From positions 62,001 through 126,000 of the forward strand of contig JACKIC010000002.1 of assembly GCA_020638655.1 (NCBI GenBank): a DNA stretch of 64,000 bases, read 5' to 3'. The notes below the pieces were generated by a model, which ran no database searches, was not told where the DNA came from, and worked only from the letters and a program-made list of their open reading frames with translations. Within the stretch, counting starts at the first letter, position 1. Each line of letters starts with the position of its first letter. Positions 8,479 to 19,157 of this stretch are shown here, piece by piece. Position numbers and translations under genes: made by a program. This stretch comes from Planctomycetota bacterium (lineage in GTDB: Bacteria > Planctomycetota > UBA1135 > UBA2386).

Positions 8479-8796
8479 GGCTGGCGCTGGCAGTCGGCGC
8501 GTGGGTGCTCGGCGCCTGCGCCGCGTCGCCGGAGCCCCGACCCGCGCCGCGCGCCGGGCGCGGACACCTCGGGCTGGCGGCGCGTCGAAGTGCAGTTCGT
8601 GCCGCCGCTTGCCGCGCCCGGCGAGCTCTGGGTAATGCACGAGTCCGGGCACGAGCAGCACCGGCGCACGGGCGTCGCCGGCGTCGAGCTGCTGCTGCCG
8701 CCGGGACCCGCGGTGCTGCGGCTGCAGGCCGACGGCGAGACCTTCGAGCTGCCGGTCTCGATCGGCGCCGCGGCGACGATCGAATGGCGGCGCTGA
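8475..8796 (+). pseudogene. Small lipoprotein gene with an apparent +1 frameshift
   Basis: A GTG at 8475 (GTGA overlap with the pgi stop) begins a clear lipoprotein signal, LALAVGAWVLGACAAS, with lipidation at Cys15. In that frame the sequence soon becomes low-complexity Ala/Arg with no domain character. A protein-like sequence appears instead one base later in register, from about GADTSGWRRVEVQFVPP through ELLLPPGPAVLRLQADG, to the stop at 8794-8796. One extra base in the GC run around 8540-8565 would explain this. It is either an assembly error or a broken gene. The intact product would be about 106 residues; function unknown. Confidence 0.55.
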
Positions 8797-8799
8797 GCG

Positions 8800-10017
8800 C
8801 TAGCCGTCGCGGCGGAACGGCACCAGCAGGGTGTTCGAGCGCTGGTAGTTGCCGAAGTCCAGGCGCAGGTCGTTGAGCACGTCCTCGTCGAACAGGATCG
8901 TCGAGTAGTCGGAGGAGCCCTCGACGATCATGCTGCCGGTGCAGACCACCGCGCCGCGGATCTCGGCCGGCGAACGCATCACCAGGTTGCCCTGCACGTA
9001 GAGCAGGCCGGTGAAGTTCGACAGGCTGCCCGAGCTGACCGTGGCGTCACCGAGCACGATCACGATGCCGCTGCCGAGCAGCGGCTGCGAGCTGTCCCAG
9101 GTCATCCCGGCGCCCGTGTCGACCACGATGAGGCTGCTGTTCGGGACCGGGCTGGGGAACTCGGCGGCGGTCGTGGTGATCTGGTCGGCCAGCGAGCGCA
9201 GGTCGTCGATGCCGACGCCGAACACCGACTCGAAGCTGTCGTCGTAGGTCACCGCGGTCGCCGTCGCCGGCGTGCCGGTGACGCTGCCGGAGGCGGTGCC
9301 GGGCGTGCCGGTCGCGGTCGGGTAGTAGATGCCGCACGCCGTGCCGCCGACGACGCGCCCGCGCGCGTTGATCACGCAGGTGCTGCCGGTGGCGACGTTG
9401 ACCGCGGCTTCGCCGGGCAGGTTGATCGACAGGCGCTGGACCTCGGTCTCGAGCAGTTCGCGGCTCACGATCTGGTTGGGCGCTTCGTCGAAGGCCTTGC
9501 TGGGGTCCTCGAGGTTGTAGACGTAGCCGGCGCTGCGCAGGCGCCAGATCGAGCCTGCCGCCGCCGCGAGACGCGCCGACGAGATGTCCTCGCACTGCAC
9601 CTGCTGTCGCCAGGTCAGGCGCGCCGGGTCCGGGTCGCTGTCCCACTGCTTCCAGACCTCGTAGCGCGCCCACTGCTTGCCGGCGATCCGGAACTCGCGC
9701 ACCAGGCCGATGTCGGGGTCGAGCGTGTCGAGCACCGGCGGCGTCGCCGACGGGTCCAGCTGCGGCGCGAACACCATCACCGGCTGCGAGGTCTGCCGCC
9801 GCATCCAGCTCAGCGCCTCGGTCAGCCCCGAGCGCGCGATCTGCACCGCCTGGGCCTTGGCGACGAACGAGTTGCGCGTGTGCCGGCGATGCGACTCGAG
9901 CGAGAGCGAGCCGGTCAGCACGATGCCGGCGACGATCACGGTGAACCACAGCGCGACGATGATCGCCGCGCCCGACTGCGGATCATGGGATCGGGCCGCC
10001 GTGGTAGGAGAAGCCAT
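8800..10017 (-). CDS. PilX/GspK-like pilus-assembly protein, paralogue A
   Basis: A 405-residue protein with a single N-terminal hydrophobic helix preceded by QSGAA and followed by a charged amphipathic helix (SHRRHTRNSFVAKAQAVQ), the layout of PilX/GspK minor-pilin-type proteins. The C-terminal part has a right-handed-helix-like repeat pattern (GLLYVQGNLVMRSPAEIRGA) typical of PilX-associated modules. Start at 10017 chosen because it places the helix near residue 20; the stop is TAG at 8802-8800. It is the second of two tandem paralogues, 89 nt downstream of paralogue B. Likely an inner-membrane-anchored component of a type IV pilus or type II secretion-like machine; no other pilus genes are nearby. 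Confidence 0.7.
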   Translation of the reverse strand: MASPTTAARSHDPQSGAAIIVALWFTVIVAGIVLTGSLSLESHRRHTRNSFVAKAQAVQIARSGLTEALSWMRRQTSQPVMVFAPQLDPSATPPVLDTLDPDIGLVREFRIAGKQWARYEVWKQWDSDPDPARLTWRQQVQCEDISSARLAAAAGSIWRLRSAGYVYNLEDPSKAFDEAPNQIVSRELLETEVQRLSINLPGEAAVNVATGSTCVINARGRVVGGTACGIYYPTATGTPGTASGSVTGTPATATAVTYDDSFESVFGVGIDDLRSLADQITTTAAEFPSPVPNSSLIVVDTGAGMTWDSSQPLLGSGIVIVLGDATVSSGSLSNFTGLLYVQGNLVMRSPAEIRGAVVCTGSMIVEGSSDYSTILFDEDVLNDLRLDFGNYQRSNTLLVPFRRDG

Positions 10018-10106
10018 GCGCCGGTTATCGACGCCGTGGCCGAAGTCGCGGGCGCGCGGTCCCGATCCGGGACGCGGCGCGCGGCACGCGCCGATGGCAG
10101 CGCGGA

Positions 10107-11333
10107 CTACTCGTTGCGCCGGAACGGGATCAGCAGGGTGTTCGAGCGCTGGTAGTTGCCGAAGTCCAGGCGCAGGTTGTTGAGCACGTCTTCGTCGAAC
10201 AGGATCGTGGCGTAGTCGGGGTTGCCCTGGATGGTCATGTTGCCCGTGCACATCACCGCGCCGCGGATCTCGGCCGGGTCGCGCATCGTGAAGTTGCCGT
10301 CGATGTAGAGCAGGCCCGAGAAGTTGGACAGGCTGCCCGAGCTCAGGTTGGCGTTGCCGAGCACGATGACGATGCCGCTGCCGAGCAGCGGGACCGCGCT
10401 GTCCCACTGCATCGTCGAGGTGCTGTCGACGATGATCAGCGCGTTGTTCAGCACCGGGCTCGGGAACTCGCTCGGGTCGGTGACGATCATGTCGGCCATC
10501 GAGCGCAGGTCGTCGATGCCGACGCCGAACACGGCCTCGAAGCTGTCGTCGTAGCTGACCGCGGTCGACAGCGCCGGCGTGCCGGTGACGCGGTTGGCGC
10601 TCGCGGGGCCGGTCGTCGGCGTGCCGCTGCCCGCCGGGTAGTAGATGCCGCCCGCGGTGCCGCCGATGATGCGGCCGTTGGTGTTGATGTGGCAGGAGTT
10701 GCCGTCGCCGACGTTGACTGCGGCTTCGCCGGGCAGGTTGATCGACAGGCGCTGCACCTCGGTCTCGAGCAGTTCGCGGCCGATGATCGAGTTGGGCGCC
10801 TCGTCGAAGGCCTTGGTCGGGTCCTCGAGGGTGTAGACGTAGCCGAGGCTGCGCAGACGCCAGATCGAACCCGCCGCCGCGGCGAGGCGCGCCGACGAGA
10901 TGTCCTCACACTGCATCTGCTGGCGCCACGCCAGCCGCGTCGGGTCGGGGTCGGCGTTCCACACCTTCCAGACCTCGTAGCGGGCCCACTGCTTGCCGGT
11001 GATCTGGAACTCGCGCACCAGGCCGATGTCGGGGTCGATCGTGTCGAGGATCGGCGGCGTCGCCGACGGGTCCAGCTGCGGCGCGAAGCCCATCACCGGC
11101 TGCGAGGTCTGGCGCCGCATCCAACTCAGCGCCTCGGTCAGCCCCGAGCGGGCGATCTGCACCGCTTGGGCCTTGGCGATGAACGAGTTGCGGGTCTGGC
11201 GGCGGTGCGATTCGAGGTAGAGCGAGCCGGTCAGGACGATGCCGGCCACGATCACGGTGAACCACATGGCGACGATGATCGCCGCGCCTGACTGCGGGTT
11301 CGGGGACTGGGCTACCTGGGCTTGGCAACGCAT
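10107..11333 (-). CDS. PilX/GspK-like pilus-assembly protein, paralogue B
   Basis: A 408-residue near-copy of the next gene downstream: roughly three quarters of residues match by eye, and the main differences are the first 13 residues and a Thr/Ser/Gly-rich linker around residues 225-255. Same architecture: PQSGAAIIVAMWFTVIVAG helix, amphipathic helix, alpha/beta middle part, and a C-terminal repeat module ending in FGNYQRSNTLLIPFRR. Start ATG at 11333. It is divergent from guaB and heads the pair. The tandem duplication suggests recent amplification, perhaps giving heteromeric pilin-like partners. Confidence 0.7.
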   Translation of the reverse strand: MRCQAQVAQSPNPQSGAAIIVAMWFTVIVAGIVLTGSLYLESHRRQTRNSFIAKAQAVQIARSGLTEALSWMRRQTSQPVMGFAPQLDPSATPPILDTIDPDIGLVREFQITGKQWARYEVWKVWNADPDPTRLAWRQQMQCEDISSARLAAAAGSIWRLRSLGYVYTLEDPTKAFDEAPNSIIGRELLETEVQRLSINLPGEAAVNVGDGNSCHINTNGRIIGGTAGGIYYPAGSGTPTTGPASANRVTGTPALSTAVSYDDSFEAVFGVGIDDLRSMADMIVTDPSEFPSPVLNNALIIVDSTSTMQWDSAVPLLGSGIVIVLGNANLSSGSLSNFSGLLYIDGNFTMRDPAEIRGAVMCTGNMTIQGNPDYATILFDEDVLNNLRLDFGNYQRSNTLLIPFRRNE

Positions 11334-11498
11334 CGATCCTCTATCGGCACGAACTGGAGGCGCGCCGAAGGGAACTCCCGGTCTGATCCTCCGCCCAGGG
11401 GGCCGGTGCGACCGGCGGGATCGGCGGGCTACCGGTGGCATCCGGGCGGGGGGGCTGCTACCGTCTTCACGCTTTCCCGCCCATTCGGAGAAAGCAAG

Positions 11499-12956
<1,458 letters not shown>

Positions 12957-12966
12957 GCCGGCAAGC

Positions 12967-14535
12967 ATGAGCAACGACCAAGCGGAAGGGCCCTCTGGCG
13001 GCGTACTGATCGTCGACTTCGGCGCCCAGTACTGCCAGCTGATCGCGCGGCGCGTGCGTGAGCTCGGCGTCTACTCGCGCATCACCGTGCCCGAGCGCGC
13101 GATGTTCACGCTCGAGCACATGCGGCCCGACGCGATCATCCTCAGCGGCGGGCCGCGTTCGGTCTACGAGCACGACGCGCCCGCGCTCGATCCGGCGATC
13201 CTGGGCAAGGGGCTGCCCGTGCTCGGCATCTGCTACGGCTTGCAGTGGCTCGCGCAACACACCGGCGGCCGGGTCCTGCCGGCGCAGTCGGGCGCCGAGT
13301 ACGGGCGCACCGAGCTGCACGTGCTCGAGGCCACCGGCCTGCTCGAGGGTGTGCGCGACGGCGGCGTCGTCTGGATGTCGCACGGCGACAAGGTCGCGGA
13401 GCTCGGGCCGGGCTTCGAGGTGCTCGCCGACAGCGAGCCGTGCCCGTTCGCGGTCGTCGGCGACCGGGCGCGGCGCTTCTACGGCCTGCAGTTCCATCCC
13501 GAGGTCGCGCACACCGTGGACGGCGCGCGCATGCTCGAGAACTTCGTGCTGCGCGTCGCGCAGTGCCGCGTCGACTGGAACCCCGGCAGCATCGTCGACG
13601 ACAAGGTCGCGGCCGTGCAGAAGCTCGTGGGGGAGAGCGGCGAGGTCGTGCTCGGGCTCTCGGGCGGCGTCGACAGCTCGGTCGCGGCGGTGTTGATCCA
13701 CCGCGCCATCGGCACGCGCCTGCACTGCGTGTTCGTCGACAACGGCCTGCTGCGCGCCGGCGAGCGCGAAGGTGTCGAGGAGCTGTTCCGCGACCACTAC
13801 CACATGGACCTCACGGTGGTCGACGCGAGCGAGCGTTTCCTCGGCGAGCTGGCCGGCGTCAGCGAGCCCGAGCAGAAGCGCAAGATCATCGGCCGGGTCT
13901 TCGTCGAGGTCTTCAAGGAGAAGGCCAAGGAGCTGCGCGACGCGAAGTTCCTCGGCCAGGGCACGCTCTACCCCGACGTGATCGAGTCGGTGGCGGCGCA
14001 CGGCGGCGCGACGTCGACGATCAAGAGCCACCACAACGTCGGCGGTCTGCCCAAGGACCTCGACATGACGCTGGTCGAGCCGCTGCGCGACCTGTTCAAG
14101 GACGAGGTCCGCGCCATCGGTCGCGAGCTCGGCCTGCCGAGCTCGCTCGTCGACCGGCAGCCGTTCCCGGGCCCGGGTCTGGCGGTGCGTTGCCTCGGCG
14201 ACGTCACCCGCGAGAAGCTCGCGCCGCTGCGCGCCGCCGACGCGATCGTGCGCGAGGAGATCGAGAAGCGCGACCTGCACCGCAACCTCTGGCAGTACTT
14301 CGCGGTCTACGTGCCGCAGAAGTCGGTCGGCGTGAAGGGCGACGCGCGCGTCTACGAAGACGTCTGCGTGCTGCGCATGGTCAGCAGTCAGGACGCGATG
14401 ACCGCGGACTGGGAGCTGCTGCCGGTCGAGGTGCTGCGGCGCATCAGCAGCAGGATCCTCAACGAGGTGAAGGGCTTCGCACGCGTCTGCCTGGACATCT
14501 CGAGCAAGCCGCCGGCGACGATCGAGTGGGAATGA
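12967..14535 (+). CDS. guaA: GMP synthase (glutamine-hydrolysing)
   Basis: Converts XMP to GMP using glutamine and ATP. The 522-residue protein has an N-terminal class I glutamine amidotransferase domain (GICYG nucleophile Cys89; FHPEVAHT with His177 and Glu179), an ATP pyrophosphatase domain with the P-loop LSGGVDSSVAAV, and the C-terminal dimerisation domain ending in SSKPPATIEWE. All catalytic residues are present. Ten bases separate it from guaB, so the two are almost certainly one transcript. A GC hairpin follows the stop. Confidence 0.96.
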   Translation: MSNDQAEGPSGGVLIVDFGAQYCQLIARRVRELGVYSRITVPERAMFTLEHMRPDAIILSGGPRSVYEHDAPALDPAILGKGLPVLGICYGLQWLAQHTGGRVLPAQSGAEYGRTELHVLEATGLLEGVRDGGVVWMSHGDKVAELGPGFEVLADSEPCPFAVVGDRARRFYGLQFHPEVAHTVDGARMLENFVLRVAQCRVDWNPGSIVDDKVAAVQKLVGESGEVVLGLSGGVDSSVAAVLIHRAIGTRLHCVFVDNGLLRAGEREGVEELFRDHYHMDLTVVDASERFLGELAGVSEPEQKRKIIGRVFVEVFKEKAKELRDAKFLGQGTLYPDVIESVAAHGGATSTIKSHHNVGGLPKDLDMTLVEPLRDLFKDEVRAIGRELGLPSSLVDRQPFPGPGLAVRCLGDVTREKLAPLRAADAIVREEIEKRDLHRNLWQYFAVYVPQKSVGVKGDARVYEDVCVLRMVSSQDAMTADWELLPVEVLRRISSRILNEVKGFARVCLDISSKPPATIEWE

Positions 14536-14862
14536 GGCGCGCGGCGGCGTCCTGACGCGCCGCCACGAGACTTGCCTACGGATTTTTCGGCGACGTGCAC
14601 CGGCGATGGGCAGGAGCGTGCGTAGGGGAACTCCTGTCCTGCGCACGACTGCATGCTTGGGATGCGGAGACTCCGTCTTCGGGGTTGTTCCGTAGGTTGC
14701 GTCCCTGGGCCCGTCGCGGCGCGGCGTGGCCTCGCGGCGAGGCGCGGGAAACTTCGTAGCAAGTTCCGCGAGGTCCCGTTCCGAACTGATCGTGTCGGGG
14801 CAACCCGGCCCTTGCACTTCAGGGAACTGCGCGACGCCCAGTCGCCAGAAGGAGAACAGAGC
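14536..14862 (+). other. Gene-free region between guaA and cheW
   Basis: No coding sequence recognised in these 327 bases. A GC-rich bulged hairpin lies at 14543-14564 just after the guaA stop and may mark the transcript end, although it lacks an immediate T-tract. Near 14748-14770 there is an imperfect dyad (GGAAACTT / AAGTTCC). A strong ribosome-binding site, GAAGGAGA, precedes the cheW ATG. The promoter of the chemosensory operon is expected here, but no sigma-70, sigma-28 or sigma-54 consensus could be assigned. Confidence 0.45.
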
Positions 14863-15420
14863 ATGACCGCGATTGCATCTGCGGGAACCACGGTCGACGA
14901 GTCCGTGGCGGCGCCGAGCGCGCCTTCCCAGGTCACGCCTGCGTCGGCCTCGTCGTCCCACAAGGACGGACGGACCTTCCAGGTCGTGAGCTTCCGCCTC
15001 GGCGACGAGGAGTATGGGGTCAACATCATGTCCGTCCAGGAGATCATCCTGGTCGGCAACATCACGCAGGTGCCCGAGGTGCCCGAGCACGTGCTCGGCG
15101 TCATCAACCTGCGCGGCAACGTGATCCCGATCCTGAGCCTGCGGCGCCGGTTCGGCATGGCCGAGCAGCCCGGCAACGACGAGACCCGCATCGTCGTCAT
15201 GAACCTCCAGGGTCGCACCGTCGGTGCGGTCGTCGACGCCGTCAGCGAAGTGCTGCGGCTCTCGCACGAGGAGATCTCTCCGACGCCGTCCTCGTTGGTC
15301 GGCGCGGGCAAGGACTACGTGCAGGGGTTGGCGCGCCGGAAGGACCGGCTGCTGATCCTGCTGGACATGGCTCGGCTGCTTGGTGGCACCGAGTTCGGCA
15401 ACGCGACCAAGACCGAGTAG
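14863..15420 (+). CDS. cheW: Chemotaxis coupling protein CheW
   Basis: A 185-residue adaptor that links receptors to the histidine kinase CheA. After an Ala/Ser-rich N-terminal tail of about 40 residues comes a single CheW SH3-like domain: FRLGDEEYGVNIMSVQEII, GVINLRGNVIPILSLRRRFG, and a conserved C-terminal GLARRKDRLLILLDM. ATG at 14863 with GAAGGAGA upstream. First gene of cheW-mcp-cheA-cheD-cheB, all on the same strand with short gaps, so likely one operon. Confidence 0.93.
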   Translation: MTAIASAGTTVDESVAAPSAPSQVTPASASSSHKDGRTFQVVSFRLGDEEYGVNIMSVQEIILVGNITQVPEVPEHVLGVINLRGNVIPILSLRRRFGMAEQPGNDETRIVVMNLQGRTVGAVVDAVSEVLRLSHEEISPTPSSLVGAGKDYVQGLARRKDRLLILLDMARLLGGTEFGNATKTE

Positions 15421-15435
15421 GGGGAGAACACAGTC

Positions 15436-17184
15436 ATGGCTACGAAGACGAGAGAGGCGAGCAAGAGTTCACGCAGTTCGCGCAGCACCAACGACCACGA
15501 GAGCCGCAAGCTCGTCGAGGCGGTGTCGCGCCAGATGGCGGTCATCGAGTTCGACATGGACGGCAACATCCAGTCGGCGAACCGCAACTTCCTCGACGCG
15601 CTGGGCTACACCGCCGACGAGATCGTGGGGCATCACCACCGCATGTTCGTCGAGCCGACGTATGCGAAGAGCGGCCAGTACCGCGACTTCTGGAGCAAGC
15701 TGAACCGCGGTGAGCCGGACTCCGGCGACTACCTGCGTTTCGGCAAGGGCGGCAAGCAGGTGTGGATCAACGCCACCTACTTCCCGCTGACCGACGCGGC
15801 GGGCAAGCCCTACAAGGTCGTGAAGTTCGCCTCCGACATCACCGCGCAGCGCACCGCCGCCGCCGAGGCGCAACGCGCCAAGGACGCGACCGACGTCGTC
15901 GCCACCAACGTGATGATCTGCGACGCCGACTTCAAGGTCACCTACTCCAACAAGAAGGCGCAGGACACCCTGCGCAAGATCGAGCCGCTGCTGGTCGAGA
16001 AGTTCGGCGTGCGCGCCGACCAGGTGAGCGGCATCAGCATCGACCGCTTCCACAAGGACCCGTCGATGCAGCGCGGTCTGCTCGAGAGCCTGCGCGGCCG
16101 CAACCACACCGCCGAGTTCAAGCTCGGCGACGAGACGATCGCGCTGAGCGCGGCCGGTCTCTACGACCGCGACGGCAACTTCACGGGCGCCGTGGTCAAC
16201 TGGGAGATCGTCACCGAACAGAAGCGCATCGCCGCGGAGATCGAGCGCAAGGCCCGGGAAGAGGCCGCCGCCGCCGCCGAGCTGCGCGAGAAGGTCAACC
16301 GCCTGCTGACCGTGGTCGAGGAGGCCTCGCGCGGCAACCTGACGGCGACCCACGACGTCACCGGCGGCGACCCGATCGGCCAGCTCGGCGAGGGCCTGCG
16401 CCGCATGATCGGCGACCTGCGCAACATCATCGTGCAGATCAAGGAGGGCGCCGAGCAGTTCAGCGCCAGCGCCGGCACGATCAGCAACGCGTCGAGCAGC
16501 CTGTCGGAGACCGCGCAGACCAACGCGGCGACGGTCGAGGAGATGACCGCGTCGGTGGACCAGCTCACCGAGAGCATCCGCCTGATCGCGACCAACGCCT
16601 CGGACGCCAACTCGATCGCCGGCGAGACCAACAAGCGGGCGACCGCGGGTGGTCAGGCCGTCGACCGCTCGATCTCGGCGATGAAGGAGATCAACCGCAG
16701 CAGCGAGCGCATCAGCGAGATCATCCAGGTGATCAGCGAGATCGCCAGCCAGACCAACCTGCTGGCCCTGAACGCGGCGATCGAAGCGGCGCGCGCCGGC
16801 GAGCACGGGCTGGGCTTCGCGGTCGTCGCCGACGAGGTGCGCAAGCTGGCCGAGCGCAGCAGCGAGGCGGCCAAGCAGATCACCGGGCTGATCCGCGAGT
16901 CGACCCAGCGCGTGGTCGAGGGCACGCGGCTCTCCGAGGAGACCGGCGAGGCGCTGAAGATGATCATCGACGGCGTGCAGAGCACCGCGCAGTCGATCTC
17001 GCAGATCGCCACCGCCACCGACGAGCAGTCGGCGACGGCCACCGAGGTCAGCCGCGCGATCCAGAACGTGGCCAAGCTCACCGAGGGCAACTCCAACAGC
17101 GCCACCAGCATGGCGGCGTCGGCCGAGGAGCTCTCGGCGCAGGCGATCGCGATGAAGGAACTCGTCCGCCGGTTCACGATCTGA
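15436..17184 (+). CDS. Soluble methyl-accepting chemotaxis protein with PAS domains
   Basis: A 582-residue receptor without transmembrane segments, so it senses inside the cell. A PAS domain covers about residues 28-135 (SANRNFLDALGYTADEIVGHHHRMF) and a second, divergent PAS-like unit about 150-260; a short HAMP-like stretch (NRLLTVVEEASRGNLTAT) lies near 285-330. The long signalling coiled coil is about 340-575, with the invariant hairpin tip around residues 435-475 (SQTNLLALNAAIEAARAGE). PAS domains of this type often bind flavin or haem and report redox or oxygen, but the ligand is unknown. It lies 15 nt after cheW and directly before cheA, so it probably forms the dedicated array with these proteins. 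Confidence 0.93.
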   Translation: MATKTREASKSSRSSRSTNDHESRKLVEAVSRQMAVIEFDMDGNIQSANRNFLDALGYTADEIVGHHHRMFVEPTYAKSGQYRDFWSKLNRGEPDSGDYLRFGKGGKQVWINATYFPLTDAAGKPYKVVKFASDITAQRTAAAEAQRAKDATDVVATNVMICDADFKVTYSNKKAQDTLRKIEPLLVEKFGVRADQVSGISIDRFHKDPSMQRGLLESLRGRNHTAEFKLGDETIALSAAGLYDRDGNFTGAVVNWEIVTEQKRIAAEIERKAREEAAAAAELREKVNRLLTVVEEASRGNLTATHDVTGGDPIGQLGEGLRRMIGDLRNIIVQIKEGAEQFSASAGTISNASSSLSETAQTNAATVEEMTASVDQLTESIRLIATNASDANSIAGETNKRATAGGQAVDRSISAMKEINRSSERISEIIQVISEIASQTNLLALNAAIEAARAGEHGLGFAVVADEVRKLAERSSEAAKQITGLIRESTQRVVEGTRLSEETGEALKMIIDGVQSTAQSISQIATATDEQSATATEVSRAIQNVAKLTEGNSNSATSMAASAEELSAQAIAMKELVRRFTI

Positions 17185-17248
17185 GCCGGTTTCGCGGCGC
17201 CGACCCGCGGGAGACGGGCCGGCGCCGCATCACGTGGAGAGCCCAGTC

Positions 17249-19141
17249 ATGTCCACGAAGAATGGCAATGAGGACCTGATCGCCGACTACCTCGGCGAGG
17301 CGCACGACTACCTCGAGCACCTCAACCAGATCCTGCTCGACCTCGCCGAGGTCGGGGCGGATTGGGGTGCCGAGCGGGTCAACGAGCTGTTCCGCCACGC
17401 GCACTCGCTCAAGGGACTGTCGGCGTGTTTCGGCTTCGAGTCGACCAACAAGGTCACGCACCAGCTCGAGAACCTGCTGTCGCTGATCCGCGACGGCAAG
17501 CTCTCGCCGCAGGCGGCGGTGGTGCGCGCCATGTTCGCGGCGATCGACCTGGTGACCCACCTCACCGCGGAGATCGCCTCGTCGGGGCAGGAGCACGCGC
17601 CGATCGACCTCGTGGTCGAGTCGCTCGACAGGATCGCGCGCGATCCGGCGAGCTTCTCGGTGCCGGCCGACGACGCCGCCGGCGCCGAGGCCGCCGGCGC
17701 CGCGCCCGTGGCGGCCGGTGCCAAGGCGGGCGAGCCCAAGGCCGCCGGCAAGGCGGCCAGCGAGAACGAGACCGTGCGCGTGCGCATGGAGCGCCTCGAC
17801 AAGCTCGTCAACCTGACCGGCGAGCTGGTGATCACGCGCTCGCGCTTCCAGCTGGTCGCGCGGCAGCTGCGCGTCCTGCAGCGTCTCGCCGAACTCAACA
17901 ACGGCTCGCAGGAGCTGCTGCGCGGGCTCGGTGAGCTGCGCGACCAGCTGCTGGCCAGCGATGTCGACGACGCGCTCAAGACCAGCGTCGAGCGCGTCTG
18001 TGAGCAGGCCGAGCGCCTGGCCGCGGTGCACACCGAGATGGCCCCGGCGCAGCGCTGCGTCAAGGACCTGGACGACGCGGCCTACGACCTCGACGGGGTC
18101 GTCGGCGGCATCCACGAGGCGGTGCTGCAGGTGCGCATGGTGCCGCTCGACTCGGTGTTCCGGCGCCTGCAGCGCGTCGTGCGCGACACCGCCGACGCGC
18201 TGGGCAAGCAGGTCGACCTCGACATCTCCGGCGGCGAGACGTTGATCGACAAGCGCGTCGCCGACGAACTGGTCAACCCGCTCGTACACATCCTGCGCAA
18301 CGCGGTCGACCACGGCCTCGAGAAGACCGACGGGCGCCGCGCCGCGGGCAAGTCGCCGCGCGGCAAGGTCACCGTCGACAGCTACCAGCGCGGTTCGTCC
18401 GTGGTGATCGAGGTGCGCGACGACGGCCGCGGCATCGACCCGCAGAAGATCCTGGCCAAGGCGGTCGAGAAGGGCATCGTCAGCCCCGAGCAGGCCGCGG
18501 CGATGACCGAGAGCGACGCGCAGCGGCTGGTGTTCGCGCCCGGCTTCTCGACCGCGCAGGCCGTCACCGACATCTCCGGCCGCGGTATGGGCATGGACAT
18601 CGTCGAGTCGAGCATCAAGAAGCTGCGCGGCAGCCTCGAGCTCAGCAGCAAGCTCGGCGAAGGGTCGGTGTTCACCATCCAGCTGCCGCCGAGCATGTCG
18701 ATCCTGTCGAGCCTGTTGGTCTCCGTCGGCGGCACGACGTTCTCGCTGCCGCTCACCGAGGTCCGGGAGATCGTCGAGCTCAAGGGCGCCAGCCTGCACT
18801 CGGTGCAGGGGCGGCGCATGATCGTGGTGCGCGAACGGCCGATGCCCCTGGTGTCGATGCCCGCGACCTACCGGTTCTCGAACAGCAGCGCGAAGAAGAG
18901 CGCCGCCGGCTCCGAGCACGCGGTCGTGTTCGGCTATCCGGGCAACGAGATCGCGCTGGCGGTCGACCGGTTGCTCGGCAAGGAGGACCTCGTGATCAAG
19001 CCGCTGTGCGCCGAGCTCGCCGCGGTGCGGGGCCTGGCCGGCATGGCGATCCGCGGCGACGGCGAGGTCACGCTGATCGTCGATCCCGTCAGTTTCGCCG
19101 ACTACGCGCTGGTGCGGCATCAGGTTGCTGCCCTCGCGTAG
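17249..19141 (+). CDS. cheA: Chemotaxis histidine kinase CheA (no P2 domain)
   Basis: A 630-residue sensor kinase. The N-terminal HPt domain has LFRHAHSLKG with phospho-accepting His52. A 45-residue Ala/Gly/Lys-rich linker replaces the response-regulator-docking P2 domain. Then come the P3 dimerisation helices (from about residue 173), the P4 ATPase (N box LVNPLVHILRNAVDHGLE near 338, G boxes DDGRGID and GRGMGMDIV) and a CheW-like P5 domain (from about 480). ATG at 17249 chosen over the GTG 15 nt upstream because GGAG lies at the right distance. Lack of P2 suggests slower or direct phosphotransfer; no cheY is present in this operon. Confidence 0.94.
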   Translation: MSTKNGNEDLIADYLGEAHDYLEHLNQILLDLAEVGADWGAERVNELFRHAHSLKGLSACFGFESTNKVTHQLENLLSLIRDGKLSPQAAVVRAMFAAIDLVTHLTAEIASSGQEHAPIDLVVESLDRIARDPASFSVPADDAAGAEAAGAAPVAAGAKAGEPKAAGKAASENETVRVRMERLDKLVNLTGELVITRSRFQLVARQLRVLQRLAELNNGSQELLRGLGELRDQLLASDVDDALKTSVERVCEQAERLAAVHTEMAPAQRCVKDLDDAAYDLDGVVGGIHEAVLQVRMVPLDSVFRRLQRVVRDTADALGKQVDLDISGGETLIDKRVADELVNPLVHILRNAVDHGLEKTDGRRAAGKSPRGKVTVDSYQRGSSVVIEVRDDGRGIDPQKILAKAVEKGIVSPEQAAAMTESDAQRLVFAPGFSTAQAVTDISGRGMGMDIVESSIKKLRGSLELSSKLGEGSVFTIQLPPSMSILSSLLVSVGGTTFSLPLTEVREIVELKGASLHSVQGRRMIVVRERPMPLVSMPATYRFSNSSAKKSAAGSEHAVVFGYPGNEIALAVDRLLGKEDLVIKPLCAELAAVRGLAGMAIRGDGEVTLIVDPVSFADYALVRHQVAALA

Positions 19142-19157
19142 TCGATAACTGCCTCGC

